From Bacteroidales bacterium (GTDB taxonomy: Bacteria; Bacteroidota; Bacteroidia; Bacteroidales; Azobacteroidaceae), in assembly GCA_003851245.1 (NCBI GenBank), contig BHEP01000010.1:1-63468 (forward strand): DNA of 63,468 bases, given 5' to 3'. The notes below the pieces were generated by a model that saw only the letters and a list, made by a program, of their open reading frames with translations, had not been told where the DNA came from and ran no database searches. Positions 43,898 to 54,476 of this stretch are shown piece by piece. The translations under genes were made by a program, and so were the position numbers. Positions within the stretch are counted from its first letter, which is position 1. Every line of letters starts with the position of its first letter.

Positions 43898-46681
43898 ATG
43901 AAAACTTCAATTGTTAGCACGGCACTCGTGCTCATACTCTTACTAGGTCTTGCTTCGTGTTCGACCAAGGATGTGAAAGTGGCAAATCTGCAAGTAGAAT
44001 TAAAAAAGCAGCCCATAGGTCTCGATGTGCTTCAACCTCGCTTGTCGTGGCAGATAGCATCTAGCTTGCCCAATGTGCAACAAGATGCCTATCAAATAAT
44101 GGTGGCAGAAAGCATTTCGGATCTGGAGAAGGAAAGCAATCTCAAATGGAATTCTGGAAAAATAGAATCGTCTCTCTCCGTGCTTATTCCTTACGAAGGA
44201 GAAAGTTTGGAGTCTACAAAGGATTATTTTTGGAAAGTAAAGGTATTTACCAACAAAGGAGAAAGTGATTGGGCAAATTCTCGATGGGCAATGGCATATT
44301 TGTCGGAACACGACTGGAAAGCTCAATGGATTGGAATCGACAGCATTAATTCTGGAGGTGCCAATATCGACCAAGATCAGCAACTAGGATGGGGAGCAAT
44401 GACCCAAAAAACAAGGCTGTCGGCCAGATATATGCGCAAAGAATTTGACCTCGAAGGAGGCAAGCCAAAGCGAGCACGCTTATACATCGCTGGCTTGGGC
44501 ATGTATGAGTGCTATATCAATGGCAAAAAGGTGGGTCAAGATATTTTTGCACCCACGGCCACCGATTACCTAAAAAGAGTCAATTACAACGTGTTTGATG
44601 TAAGCGATTTGTTGCAAAGCAACAAGAAAAATACCATAGCAGTAGTGCTAGGCAATGGTAGATATTTTACCATGCGTAAAGAAGGAGTGGCGCACTATGG
44701 ATTCCCTAAATTGCTGATGCAACTGGAAGTAGAAGACAGCAAGCAGCAGCTTACAAGGATTGTTAGCGATCAATCGTGGAAAATGTCTTTGGACGGACCA
44801 ATCATTGCAAACAATGAATTTGATGGCGAAGAGTACAATGCAAATATGGAGTTTGAGGGCTGGCACAACAGCGGCTTTGATGATAGCCAGTGGCTTATTC
44901 CGCATCTGGTAGATGCTCCCGAGGGGAAATTGCAGGCGCAAAACAATCCCAATATCATGACCATGGAAGAGCTAAAGCCCCTGTCTATAAAGGCTCATGA
45001 AGATGGCTCGTATATCCTGGATATGGGTCAGAATATGGTAGGATGGCTGGCCGTAAATCTCAAAGGAGTGAAAGACAAGCCTATTAAGATGCGCTTTGCC
45101 GAGCTCCTCAAGGACGATGGCACTCTTTATACCGCCAATTTGCGCTCGGCCAATGTGACAGATATTTATACCCCCAGCAAGGATGGCTTATTTTCGTGGC
45201 AACCTACATTTACCTACCATGGATTTCGTTTTGTAGAAATCAGTGGACTCGATTATTTGCCCGACTTGGCATCATTTACAGGCAAGGTCAATTACGACCA
45301 AATGCCTACCATTGGTCAATTTGAGTGTTCCGATGCTACCCTTAATCAGATTTACAAAAATGCCTCTTGGGGCATCAAGGGCAATTACCGAAGTATGCCT
45401 ACCGATTGCCCTCAGCGCGACGAACGCATGGGATGGCTTGGCGACAGAGCCGCAGGCTGCCTGGGCGAAAGCTTCATGTTTGATAACACCCTATTGTACG
45501 AAAAATGGATGGACGACATAGAAGATGCACAGCTAGAAAATGGGGCACTGCCTGCCGTGGCTCCCAACTATTGGAAGGTTTATATGGACGATGTTACTTG
45601 GCCTTCTGCCTATATTCATATTGCCAATATGCTCTATGAGCAAAGGGGCGACAAGCAAGGCATTGTAAGGCATTATGCATCCATGAAACGCTGGTTAGAT
45701 TTCATACAAACCAATTATATGCACGATTATATCATTTCCAAAGATGGCTTTGGCGATTGGTGTATGCCTCCCGAAAGTATGGAACTCATACACTCCAAAG
45801 ATCCTGCAAGAATCACCAGCGGTGCAATTTTAAGTACCAGCTTCTTCTATAGGATACTTATTTTGATGTCTAAGTTTGCAGTAATTGCCGACCAAGCAGC
45901 AGATAGCGAGATCTTCTTATCCTTGGCGGCAAACGTAAAAAAAGCATACAACGATAGATTTTTTGATAAAGAAACGGCAGCTTATGACAACAATACCGTA
46001 ACCGCCAATATCATATCTTTGATGCAGGGGCTTGTGCCCGAAACTTATGAAACCAAGGTCTTCGATAATTTAGTTGCCAAAACAGAGGGTGAGTTTAAGT
46101 CGCATGTAAGTGTGGGCTTAATAGGTATTCAATTTCTAATGCGTGGGCTTAGCGCATATGGACGCGAAGATCTTGCCTTGCGCATAGCCACCAATCGCAC
46201 TTATCCGAGTTGGGGATATATGATTGAAAATGGGGCCACCACAATATGGGAGCTATGGAATGGAAATACAGCCGATCCAGAGATGAACTCAGCCAATCAT
46301 GTGATGCTATTGGGCGATCTGATGACCTGGTATTATGAAGATTTGGCAGGCATAAGCACCGACAAAATAAATGTAGGCTTTAAGAAGTTCACCCTCAAAC
46401 CAGTATTTCCCCAAGGGCTGTCGCAGGTAAATGCCTCTTTTGAATCTCCTTATGGAACAATCAAAAGTGCATGGAAGAAAGATGCCTCGTCGCTCTCTTG
46501 GGAGGTAAATGTGCCAAGCAACTCTTCGGCAAGCATTCATATTCCAGCCCAGTCTATAGCTGCAATCACCGAAAAAGGCAATAAAATAGGACTCGACGAA
46601 AGGATTACAACTATTGACTTCGTGGATGGCAGTGCTATATTGACCCTCAACTCGGGATCTTATTTCTTTATTGTGAAGTAA
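43898..46681 (+). CDS. GH78 alpha-L-rhamnosidase (lipoprotein)
   Basis: A 927-residue lipoprotein: the signal ends LASC with the lipid-bearing C22. The domain order is the same as in the preceding GH78: N-terminal Ig-like domain, Bac_rhamnosid_N jelly roll (ARLYIAGLGMYECYINGKKVG), concanavalin-like domain, (alpha/alpha)6 barrel, C-terminal beta domain. The signature is DCPQRDERMGWLGD, one residue longer than in the other two, giving D503, E509 and D516, the spacing of SaRha78A-type enzymes. Lipidation suggests membrane attachment, possibly on the cell surface, so this enzyme may act before import while its neighbour acts inside. A 133-base gap separates it from susC. Confidence 0.9.
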   Translation: MKTSIVSTALVLILLLGLASCSTKDVKVANLQVELKKQPIGLDVLQPRLSWQIASSLPNVQQDAYQIMVAESISDLEKESNLKWNSGKIESSLSVLIPYEGESLESTKDYFWKVKVFTNKGESDWANSRWAMAYLSEHDWKAQWIGIDSINSGGANIDQDQQLGWGAMTQKTRLSARYMRKEFDLEGGKPKRARLYIAGLGMYECYINGKKVGQDIFAPTATDYLKRVNYNVFDVSDLLQSNKKNTIAVVLGNGRYFTMRKEGVAHYGFPKLLMQLEVEDSKQQLTRIVSDQSWKMSLDGPIIANNEFDGEEYNANMEFEGWHNSGFDDSQWLIPHLVDAPEGKLQAQNNPNIMTMEELKPLSIKAHEDGSYILDMGQNMVGWLAVNLKGVKDKPIKMRFAELLKDDGTLYTANLRSANVTDIYTPSKDGLFSWQPTFTYHGFRFVEISGLDYLPDLASFTGKVNYDQMPTIGQFECSDATLNQIYKNASWGIKGNYRSMPTDCPQRDERMGWLGDRAAGCLGESFMFDNTLLYEKWMDDIEDAQLENGALPAVAPNYWKVYMDDVTWPSAYIHIANMLYEQRGDKQGIVRHYASMKRWLDFIQTNYMHDYIISKDGFGDWCMPPESMELIHSKDPARITSGAILSTSFFYRILILMSKFAVIADQAADSEIFLSLAANVKKAYNDRFFDKETAAYDNNTVTANIISLMQGLVPETYETKVFDNLVAKTEGEFKSHVSVGLIGIQFLMRGLSAYGREDLALRIATNRTYPSWGYMIENGATTIWELWNGNTADPEMNSANHVMLLGDLMTWYYEDLAGISTDKINVGFKKFTLKPVFPQGLSQVNASFESPYGTIKSAWKKDASSLSWEVNVPSNSSASIHIPAQSIAAITEKGNKIGLDERITTIDFVDGSAILTLNSGSYFFIVK

Positions 46682-46814
46682 GTGTAAAAATAATAAAAAA
46701 ATATTATTGCCTATGGAATAAACTGTGTATGCAAACCACTATAAGAAAGGTATTTGGGATATTGTTAATCAATGGCAAATATTTAAAAAACTAATTTAAA
46801 AGATGATGTAAATT

Positions 46815-49800
46815 ATGAAAATATCTTCTAATAATAAGTATTTCGTTGTTTTAAGAAAAATGACAAATAAAATATCAAACAAAAAAGGAATGATCATTCT
46901 TTCTTTACTTGCAGTGTCGTTTCAGCTAGGAGCAGTGTCATCTGGCGGCATGTTGGATGAAGGCTTAGACAAAAAGTCAAAGACAAAACTTTACACAAAG
47001 AAAGAAATGATAGCTCAAGCCCAGCAAGGAGAGGCTAGAAAGAAAATTACAGGTCGAATAGTTGATAGCGATGATGAGGTCGTTATTGGAGCGAGCATTG
47101 TTGTAAAAGGCACAAGCAATGGTACAGTATCCGACCTAGAAGGCGTTTTTGAGCTTAATGTCCCAAATAATGGCACCATAGTAATTTCCTATATAGGCTA
47201 TGAGACTCAAGAGCTGTCTTTGGAAGGCAAAAAGTTCTTCAATGTGGTGCTTTCTGAGGATGCCAAGGCATTGGCCGAAGTTACCATTGTTGCTTTTGGA
47301 AAACAAAAGAAAGAAAGTGTTATTGGATCTATCACTACAGTCAAGCCTGCAGAATTGAAAATACCCAGTAGCAACCTTACAACCGCATTGGCGGGTAGGA
47401 TGTCGGGATTAATTTCTTACCAACGCAGTGGAGAGCCTGGAGCTGATAATGCCCAGTTTTTTATTCGTGGAGTAACCACCTTTGGCTACAAGAAAGACCC
47501 ACTGATATTGATTGACAACAACGAATCTTCCACCCAAGAACTATCGCGCCTACAACCCGACGACATTGCCAGTTTTTCAATTATGAAGGACGCTACCGCC
47601 ACATCTCTCTATGGCTCACGTGGAGCCAATGGGGTGATTTTGGTTTCGACCAAACAAGGAACTGAAGGCAAGGTGAAGATAAGTATACGCTTGGAAGAGG
47701 CCATATCGAGGCCTACAAGAATGGTAGAACTTGCCGACCCCATTACCTACATGCGACTGCACAATGAGGCCATTCGCACCCGAAATCCATTGGGTGTAAT
47801 TCCCTATTCACAACATAAGATAGACAATACCATTGCGGGAACAAATCCTTATGTATATCCTGCCAACGACTGGCATAAGATAATGTTTAAAGACCACGCC
47901 AACAACCACCGTCTCAATTTCAATATCGCTGGCGGGGGCAAGGTTGCAAATTACTATCTGGCAGGGAGTGTAATTAACGACAATGGAGTATTGAATGTAG
48001 ATAAACAGAGCAATTTCAATAGCAATGTAAACCTCACCAGATATATGCTGCGGGCCAATATAAATATTAAGGCCACCAAAACAACCGAAATAATCGTTCG
48101 TATGTCTGGTTCCTTTGATGATTACTCTGGCCCCATTGATGGAGGATCTGACTTGTTTAGAAGGGTGATGAAAACAAATCCCGTGCTTTTTCCTCCCTAC
48201 TACAAGGCCGACAAGGCAAATGAGACTACCCAACATCTCTTGTTTGGTAATCATGGTGCTGGAGGACAATACATTAACCCTTATGCCGAAATGACCAGGG
48301 GTTATAAAGACTATACCACCTCGCAGATGTCTATACAGTTTGAATTGAAACAAGATCTGGATTTTATTCTTAAAGGACTATCGATGCGAGGTATGTTTAA
48401 TACCAATCGCTATGCCTATTTCGATGTGGCACGTTATTATAATCCTTTCTACTACGAGGTGTCTACCTACGACAAGGCGAATGATGAATACACCTTGGCT
48501 CCTCTGAATGAGACATCGGGAACAGACTATTTGGACTACAGCGAAGGCCCAAAGAATATAAATTCTACTACCTATTTTGAGGGAGGAATGAATTGGCTGG
48601 ATTCTTTTGGCGACGTACACGAAGTGAGTGCGCTAACTGTATTTACGCTTCGCGAAGGGATAAATGCTAATGCAGGTGATTTGCAGAGATCGCTACCCTA
48701 CCGCAACGTGGGTCTGGCAGGTCGTGCTACCTATGCCTACGATTCTCGCTATCTGACCGAAGTAAATTTTGGATACAACGGTTCGGAGCGTTTCTCTAAG
48801 AAAGAACGCTTTGGATTCTTCCCATCGGCAGGTGTAGGATGGATTATCTCCAATGAGGGTTTTTGGGGCGATGAGCTAAAGAAAACAGTGAGCAACCTAA
48901 AGTTGAAAGCTACCTACGGATTGGTTGGGAATGATGCCATTGGTGATGCCAACGACAGGTTTTTCTATCTCTCGAATGTAGATATGAACGATAGCAATGC
49001 AGGCTCTTCTTTTGGTACGTATGGAAACTCCGGAGGTCGCTTCGTACCTGGAATCACCATAGGGCGCTATGCCAACGAAAACATCACTTGGGAAACAGCC
49101 AAAAAGTTTAACTTTACCACCGAAATTGGTTTGTGGAATAAGCTAGATATACAAGTAGAATTGTACAAAGAGAATAGAACTAATATATTGATGAATAGGG
49201 CTACTATATCTTCAACCATGGGTCTGCAAGCACCCGTGCGAGCCAATGTGGGTGAAGCCTCTAGTAAGGGGGTAGATATATCTTTAACTGGCAATCATTC
49301 AATCAATGCAGATACTTGGATATCAGCTATGGCAAATTTTACGTATGCCACAAGCAAGTTTACCGTATATGAAGAGCCCGACTACAGCAACGAGCCTTGG
49401 AAATCTCGTGTGGGTTATTCGCTCAACCAAGAGTGGGGATACATTGCCGAACGTCTCTTTGTGGATGAAGAGGAGGTGCGCAACTCGCCTAAGCAATTTG
49501 GCGAATATATGGCAGGCGATATTAAATATAAGGACTTGAACGGCGATGGAAAGATCAACGACTTGGATAAGGCTCCCATTGGGTATCCTACCAGTCCAGA
49601 GATTGTGTATGGCTTTGGATTTTCGGGAGGATGGAAATCCTTGGATGTCTCTTGCTTCTTTCAGGGTTCGGCGAGATCTTCTTTTTGGCTTGGAACTCAC
49701 GACGATTGGAATGGAGGAGCTGTTGATACCTCTCCATTTTTAGATAATTCCAGTGCCTTGCTACAGTCTTATGCCGATAGCCACTGGTCTGAAAACAATC

Positions 49801-50099
49801 GCGACCTGTATGCCATATGGCCTAGGCTTTCGGCCACACGAAGTCAGAACAACACCGAGCGCTCTACTTGGTTCATGCGCGACGGCTCCTTCATTCGCTT
49901 GAAATCTGTGGAGGTGGGATATACCATACCACCGAAAATAGCAACAAAAGCAAAAATGGCAGGCCTACGTTGTTATTTTAGCGGAACCAACCTGCTAACT
50001 TTTAGTAAGTTCAAAATGTGGGATCCCGAAATGGGGGGCAATGGCTTAGGCTATCCTATTCAGAAAGTGTTTAACTTCGGAGTTCAGTTATCATTTTAG
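46815..50099 (+). CDS. SusC/RagA-family TonB-dependent outer-membrane transporter
   Basis: A 1094-residue outer-membrane protein that imports oligosaccharides, powered by TonB-ExbB-ExbD. A carboxypeptidase-like domain (about 77-150, KKITGRIVDSDDEVVIGASI) precedes the TonB box region, a plug domain with DDIASFSIMKDATATSLYGS then RGANGVILVSTK, and a 22-strand barrel ending in NFGVQLSF. The plug signature is diagnostic of SusC. The N-terminus is slightly long (signal anchor about 25-42). It pairs with the SusD homolog 26 bases downstream. No anti-sigma or hybrid two-component regulator is linked within the window. Confidence 0.93.
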   Translation: MKISSNNKYFVVLRKMTNKISNKKGMIILSLLAVSFQLGAVSSGGMLDEGLDKKSKTKLYTKKEMIAQAQQGEARKKITGRIVDSDDEVVIGASIVVKGTSNGTVSDLEGVFELNVPNNGTIVISYIGYETQELSLEGKKFFNVVLSEDAKALAEVTIVAFGKQKKESVIGSITTVKPAELKIPSSNLTTALAGRMSGLISYQRSGEPGADNAQFFIRGVTTFGYKKDPLILIDNNESSTQELSRLQPDDIASFSIMKDATATSLYGSRGANGVILVSTKQGTEGKVKISIRLEEAISRPTRMVELADPITYMRLHNEAIRTRNPLGVIPYSQHKIDNTIAGTNPYVYPANDWHKIMFKDHANNHRLNFNIAGGGKVANYYLAGSVINDNGVLNVDKQSNFNSNVNLTRYMLRANINIKATKTTEIIVRMSGSFDDYSGPIDGGSDLFRRVMKTNPVLFPPYYKADKANETTQHLLFGNHGAGGQYINPYAEMTRGYKDYTTSQMSIQFELKQDLDFILKGLSMRGMFNTNRYAYFDVARYYNPFYYEVSTYDKANDEYTLAPLNETSGTDYLDYSEGPKNINSTTYFEGGMNWLDSFGDVHEVSALTVFTLREGINANAGDLQRSLPYRNVGLAGRATYAYDSRYLTEVNFGYNGSERFSKKERFGFFPSAGVGWIISNEGFWGDELKKTVSNLKLKATYGLVGNDAIGDANDRFFYLSNVDMNDSNAGSSFGTYGNSGGRFVPGITIGRYANENITWETAKKFNFTTEIGLWNKLDIQVELYKENRTNILMNRATISSTMGLQAPVRANVGEASSKGVDISLTGNHSINADTWISAMANFTYATSKFTVYEEPDYSNEPWKSRVGYSLNQEWGYIAERLFVDEEEVRNSPKQFGEYMAGDIKYKDLNGDGKINDLDKAPIGYPTSPEIVYGFGFSGGWKSLDVSCFFQGSARSSFWLGTHDDWNGGAVDTSPFLDNSSALLQSYADSHWSENNRDLYAIWPRLSATRSQNNTERSTWFMRDGSFIRLKSVEVGYTIPPKIATKAKMAGLRCYFSGTNLLTFSKFKMWDPEMGGNGLGYPIQKVFNFGVQLSF

Positions 50100-50125
50100 T
50101 ATTCATAATTAAATAATGAATAACA

Positions 50126-52051
50126 ATGAAAAAAATTAATATATTATTAGTATTCCTTTTTAGTGTAGTGCTTGGATCCTGCAATTTCTTAGACATCGTG
50201 CCCGACAATGTGGCAACCATAGAATATGCTTTTCGCAATAGGGTGTCGGCAGAAAAATATATGTACACCTGCTATCACTACCGTCCAGAGATAGGCAATA
50301 TAAGCAATGATCCAGCTATGAATGGTTCCGACGAGTCGTGTCAGCGCTATTCTATGCAAGGAATATTTCCCAATTTTGCTAATACCTTGATTGCCAGAGG
50401 ACAGCAAAATTCTAACGACCCTTTTTTGAATGTTTGGGATGGACTCAATGGCTCGCGCTCCCTACATTTAGGGATACGCGACTGCAATATCTTTCTAGAA
50501 GGAATAGATCAGGTTATTGACATTACCGATTATGAGAAGAAACGATGGATTGCCGAGATAAAGTTTCTCAAAGCATACTATCATTATTACTTAATGAAAT
50601 GCTACGGTTCCATTGCCATCATTGATGTTAATCTGCCCATTACGGCATCACTAGAGGAAATACAGGTGCACCGTGAGCCTATAGAAAAGGTGGTAGCCTA
50701 CATTTCAGCCCTCATGAAAGAAGCTGCCGACGAGCTGCCCGATGCCAGAGTGGTTATAGAAGGTACGGAAGCAGGGAGGGTCTACAACTTGGTGGCATTG
50801 GCCATGAGAGCCGAGCTTTTGCTATATGCCGCAAGCCCCTTATTTAATGGTAACAGCGATTATGCAAGCTTTGTGAACAAGAAAGGAGAGGTCTTATTTC
50901 CACAAACCTACGATGCCAACAAGTGGAAAGTGGCTGCCGACGCATGCAAGGAGGCTATTGATGCCTGCCATGCTCAGGGAAAGTCCTTATACGATGTGAT
51001 TGACCCGCTCACCAGCAATGTTCCCGAACCATTCCGTTTGCAAACCACCTACCGACAAGCTATTTGCGACCGATGGAACCAGGAATTGCTCTGGGGAAGT
51101 ACAAACTACGATTGTGGTAGGCTGGCACAGTATGCAACGCCTCGCTTGATACGTATGGGAGAGGTTATCAATGAATGTATTAGTGAATGGGCACCTACAC
51201 TAAAGCTGGTAGAGAACTATTATTCATCCAATGGAGTGCCCATTGAAGAGGATGTGGAGTGGCAAAGCCAAAATTGGTTTAATGATCGCTACAGGATAAG
51301 AGAAGAGGTTTCTACAGGCGATGAGATATATTATGTGAAAGAAAATGAGTCGACGGTGAACCTACATTTCAATAGGGAGCCCCGCTTTTATGCAAGCATA
51401 GGTTTCGACAAGGGAATATATTTTGGTAATGGCTATTATAAATTTCCCGAGGATGTAAAGCATTGCGACTTTATAAATATGCAGGTCTCGGGCTATCAGG
51501 GTGGAAGTGGATATTCTGCCACAGGCTATGCCGCCAAGAAAGGACATAGTTTTAAGAATACCCAACAATCCAATAGAACCAGTTGGGAGTATTTTCCCTT
51601 TCCCATCATTCGCTTGGCAGATTTGTATCTGATGTATGCCGAAGCCCTCAATGAGGCCGATGGCCCAAGTGCAGAAGTTTTTACCTACTTAGACTTGATA
51701 AGATCGCGTGCAGGACTCAAGGGAGTAGAGGAATCGTGGGCAGCACATTCTACTAGGCCTCAAAAGCCCAGCACAAAAGATGGATTGCGCCAGATCATTC
51801 AGCGCGAACGTGGCATAGAATTGGCATTGGAAGGCAAGAGATTTTGGGATATTCGCCGCTGGAAACAAATTTCTGAAATGAACAACACCCCTAGGGGATG
51901 GAATGTACTTGGCGAAACAAAGGAGGATTTTTATCAGGTTACGCAGGTGGAGAGATACTATCCTACATTTGGTATTAAGGACTATTTTTGGCCTATACAT
52001 GTGGGCAATCTTCCTGTTAATCGTAACTTGGTGCAGAATTATGGATGGTAA
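50126..52051 (+). CDS. SusD/RagB-family glycan-binding lipoprotein
   Basis: A 641-residue surface lipoprotein that caps the SusC channel and binds glycan. The signal ends LGSC with C19, followed by NFLDIVPDN, a SusD hallmark. TPR-like helices (about 130-170 and 200-270) include WIAEIKFLKAYYHYYLMKCY. Toward the end the family signatures YAEALNEA and RERGIELALEGKRFWDIRRW appear, and it finishes in PVNRNLVQNYGW. Length is at the upper end. It follows susC by 26 bases and precedes two further binding lipoproteins. Confidence 0.93.
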   Translation: MKKINILLVFLFSVVLGSCNFLDIVPDNVATIEYAFRNRVSAEKYMYTCYHYRPEIGNISNDPAMNGSDESCQRYSMQGIFPNFANTLIARGQQNSNDPFLNVWDGLNGSRSLHLGIRDCNIFLEGIDQVIDITDYEKKRWIAEIKFLKAYYHYYLMKCYGSIAIIDVNLPITASLEEIQVHREPIEKVVAYISALMKEAADELPDARVVIEGTEAGRVYNLVALAMRAELLLYAASPLFNGNSDYASFVNKKGEVLFPQTYDANKWKVAADACKEAIDACHAQGKSLYDVIDPLTSNVPEPFRLQTTYRQAICDRWNQELLWGSTNYDCGRLAQYATPRLIRMGEVINECISEWAPTLKLVENYYSSNGVPIEEDVEWQSQNWFNDRYRIREEVSTGDEIYYVKENESTVNLHFNREPRFYASIGFDKGIYFGNGYYKFPEDVKHCDFINMQVSGYQGGSGYSATGYAAKKGHSFKNTQQSNRTSWEYFPFPIIRLADLYLMYAEALNEADGPSAEVFTYLDLIRSRAGLKGVEESWAAHSTRPQKPSTKDGLRQIIQRERGIELALEGKRFWDIRRWKQISEMNNTPRGWNVLGETKEDFYQVTQVERYYPTFGIKDYFWPIHVGNLPVNRNLVQNYGW

Positions 52052-52083
52052 ATGCGTTTGTATAACACTAAAAAACAATTAAA

Positions 52084-53256
52084 ATGAAAACATATAGTTC
52101 AATATTTATCGTATGTATTATGGTGATGTTTTCTTGTAAAGAAGAGCCTATAGGTCAACAAGCCTTAGATAGCATCCCCCCTGGACCTGTATCCAATGTC
52201 ACGTGGGAGGCCGTTGCTGGTGGCGCCATTTTTAAATACACTCTGCCAGATGATGAGGATTTACTCTATGTAAAGGCCGTTTTTATGCTTAGAGATGGTG
52301 AGAAGAATACTCGTGTGTCCTTGTATTCCGACACCTTGTTGATTGATAGTTTTGGAGATACGGAGCCCAAAGAGGTGAAATTGATAGCGGTGGATAGAAG
52401 CAGAAATGAGTCACCCGCAGTATCGCTTACCATCATTCCATTGCCTCCTATTGTTTCTACAATTGAAGAATCACTAAGCTTGCTTGCCGATTTTGGTGGT
52501 GTACATGCCTATTGGGACAATCCTACACGTGCCGACATTGGCGTTGTGATCTTACAAAAAGACCACAACGAGGAATATACGCCCATAGAAACGATATATA
52601 GCTCGATGATTGTGGGCGATGGTGCCACAAAAGGCATGGATACCATTCCTGGGGAGTTTGCAGTATATATACAGGACAGGTGGGGAAATAAAAGCGAAAC
52701 CCAATATCATTCTCTTACCCCCATTTATGAAACCAAATTCGATAGATTGAAATTCAACGCAGTCTATTTGCCTGGTGATGCTGGTCCAGGTGCAGGATGG
52801 GTTATGTCTAATATGTGGGATGGAATAAGGGGCGAACAAGGCTACAGCTCGCCAGGAGGCACAGGCATTTGGCCACATATGGTGACCATAGATTTGGGAG
52901 TGCTTGGTCTATTGAGCCGCATCAACATTAGTCAGCGAACAGGAAATAGCAATGATTATATCTATAATGAAGGTAATCCGAAGTCGTTTTCCATTTGGGG
53001 CTGCGAAACCCTTGTTACTGATGGCGAATGGGATAGTTGGACAAAGCTAATGGACTGCGAATCTATCAAACCTTCAGGACAGCCTCGAGGAATAAATACC
53101 AACGAAGATATTGATAGAGGAAGAAACGGCGAAGATTTTACTTGCCCACCCACAAACCCCAAGGTGCGTTACATACGAATACTCGTAACCCGCACATGGG
53201 CAGGAGGTGATAATTTCCAAATATCTGAGTTGGAGGTTTATGGTGATAATAGATGA
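52084..53256 (+). CDS. DUF4959/DUF5000-type PUL lipoprotein (discoidin-like)
   Basis: A 390-residue lipoprotein with lipobox MFSC (C18), followed by KEEP, an acidic export signal that fits surface display. An Ig-like DUF4959 region (about 30-120, IPPGPVSNVTWEAVAGGAIF) and a middle domain (DUF5126-like) precede an F5/8 type C domain (about 240-390) with MVTIDLGVLGLLSRINISQR and RYIRILVTRTWAGGD. Such proteins are usual companions of SusC/SusD and probably bind target glycan. Domain names rest on sequence resemblance recalled from PUL proteins. Confidence 0.8.
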   Translation: MKTYSSIFIVCIMVMFSCKEEPIGQQALDSIPPGPVSNVTWEAVAGGAIFKYTLPDDEDLLYVKAVFMLRDGEKNTRVSLYSDTLLIDSFGDTEPKEVKLIAVDRSRNESPAVSLTIIPLPPIVSTIEESLSLLADFGGVHAYWDNPTRADIGVVILQKDHNEEYTPIETIYSSMIVGDGATKGMDTIPGEFAVYIQDRWGNKSETQYHSLTPIYETKFDRLKFNAVYLPGDAGPGAGWVMSNMWDGIRGEQGYSSPGGTGIWPHMVTIDLGVLGLLSRINISQRTGNSNDYIYNEGNPKSFSIWGCETLVTDGEWDSWTKLMDCESIKPSGQPRGINTNEDIDRGRNGEDFTCPPTNPKVRYIRILVTRTWAGGDNFQISELEVYGDNR

Positions 53257-53284
53257 AAATGTCTTATTTAACAAACAACAAAAC

Positions 53285-54424
53285 ATGAAACAATTTAGAA
53301 ATATATGTCTCATTTGCATTCTATCATGCATCTCATCGGTGTCTTTCTTTTACTCTTGCTCAGACATGAACGAATTGAGCGACAAGTTTCTCGACGAAGG
53401 TGAGATTGTTTATGCAGCAAAGGCTGATTCTCTTCACCCATTGCCAGGCAACCAAAGGATTATGATGAAGCTGTGGGTAGGGTCGCAAAGGGTTGAAACC
53501 TTGCGGATTTATTGGAATAACTATGCAAATTATGTCGATGTGGCTGTTGGCAATACTACTGGAACTTTCGAGAAAATGCTGGATAATATGCCCGAGGGGG
53601 GGTATATCTTTCAAGTAGTTAGTTTAGATAAGTTTGGCAACAAATCCTTGCCTTTAGAGGCTAATGGAAATACCTACGGTCCTCGCTTTAGGTCATCTCT
53701 AAACAACCGTCTCCTCAAATCGGTCATTGCCCAAGACAATGAATTGCAAATCATATGGGGCGGTATCGTCGATAAGGCATTGGGCACTCAGGTGGTATAT
53801 ACCAATATAAATGGCGAAGAGGTGGAGTTTAGTACTCCAATTGCCTCAGATACTACCATTATTACAGATTGGAAATCTGGCTTGAAGTACAACACAGTAT
53901 TTGTTCCTGAAGAATCTGCAATTGATACTTTTAATACTGCTTTTGTAGACTACGAGGCTGAGCTCCATATTTATAAAAAGCTCAATAAATTGGCTTGGAC
54001 AGTAGAAGCCGATACTTATGAGGCTACGGGACAATTGCCTAAAGGGGGCTTAGTAGAATTTACCATCGACGACGATAAGGATACTTTTTGGCATACTCGA
54101 CATACTGGCGAGGGCCCTACCAATTATCCACATTGGTTGGCTTTTGATATGAAAAAGAAAGCTGCTATCACACATGTTGCACTCACCTCAAGGCATGATT
54201 ATTTGACATCCGACTTTACCGATTTCATTATTCAAGCAAGCGATGATGGCATTACTTGGACTGATTATGGCGAATTTAAGCAGCCCGATATTGCGGGTCC
54301 TCAGTATTTTGCCCCCAATAAGCCACTAACTACTCGCTATATTAGGATATGGATGATTAGAGGAACAGACAATCAACATTGCCATATGTCGGAGTTCTCA
54401 GCCTTTGGAAATTATGTAGAATAA
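53285..54424 (+). CDS. DUF4998-type PUL lipoprotein with discoidin domain
   Basis: A 379-residue lipoprotein with signal ending FYSC (C25), followed by SDMNE. The N-terminal DUF4998-like region (about 30-230) contains HPLPGNQRIMMKLWVGSQRV and ETLRIYWNN. The C-terminal F5/8 type C domain (about 250-379) contains HWLAFDMKKKAAITHVALTS and RYIRIWMIRGTD. The frame is open 26 codons further upstream, overlapping the previous gene, but ATG 53285 starts a proper signal peptide. It is probably another surface glycan-binding protein of the PUL. Confidence 0.78.
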   Translation: MKQFRNICLICILSCISSVSFFYSCSDMNELSDKFLDEGEIVYAAKADSLHPLPGNQRIMMKLWVGSQRVETLRIYWNNYANYVDVAVGNTTGTFEKMLDNMPEGGYIFQVVSLDKFGNKSLPLEANGNTYGPRFRSSLNNRLLKSVIAQDNELQIIWGGIVDKALGTQVVYTNINGEEVEFSTPIASDTTIITDWKSGLKYNTVFVPEESAIDTFNTAFVDYEAELHIYKKLNKLAWTVEADTYEATGQLPKGGLVEFTIDDDKDTFWHTRHTGEGPTNYPHWLAFDMKKKAAITHVALTSRHDYLTSDFTDFIIQASDDGITWTDYGEFKQPDIAGPQYFAPNKPLTTRYIRIWMIRGTDNQHCHMSEFSAFGNYVE

Positions 54425-54476
54425 TAATTAACAATTCGTAATTGACTCTTCGTAATGAATTAAAATTAATAGCACA

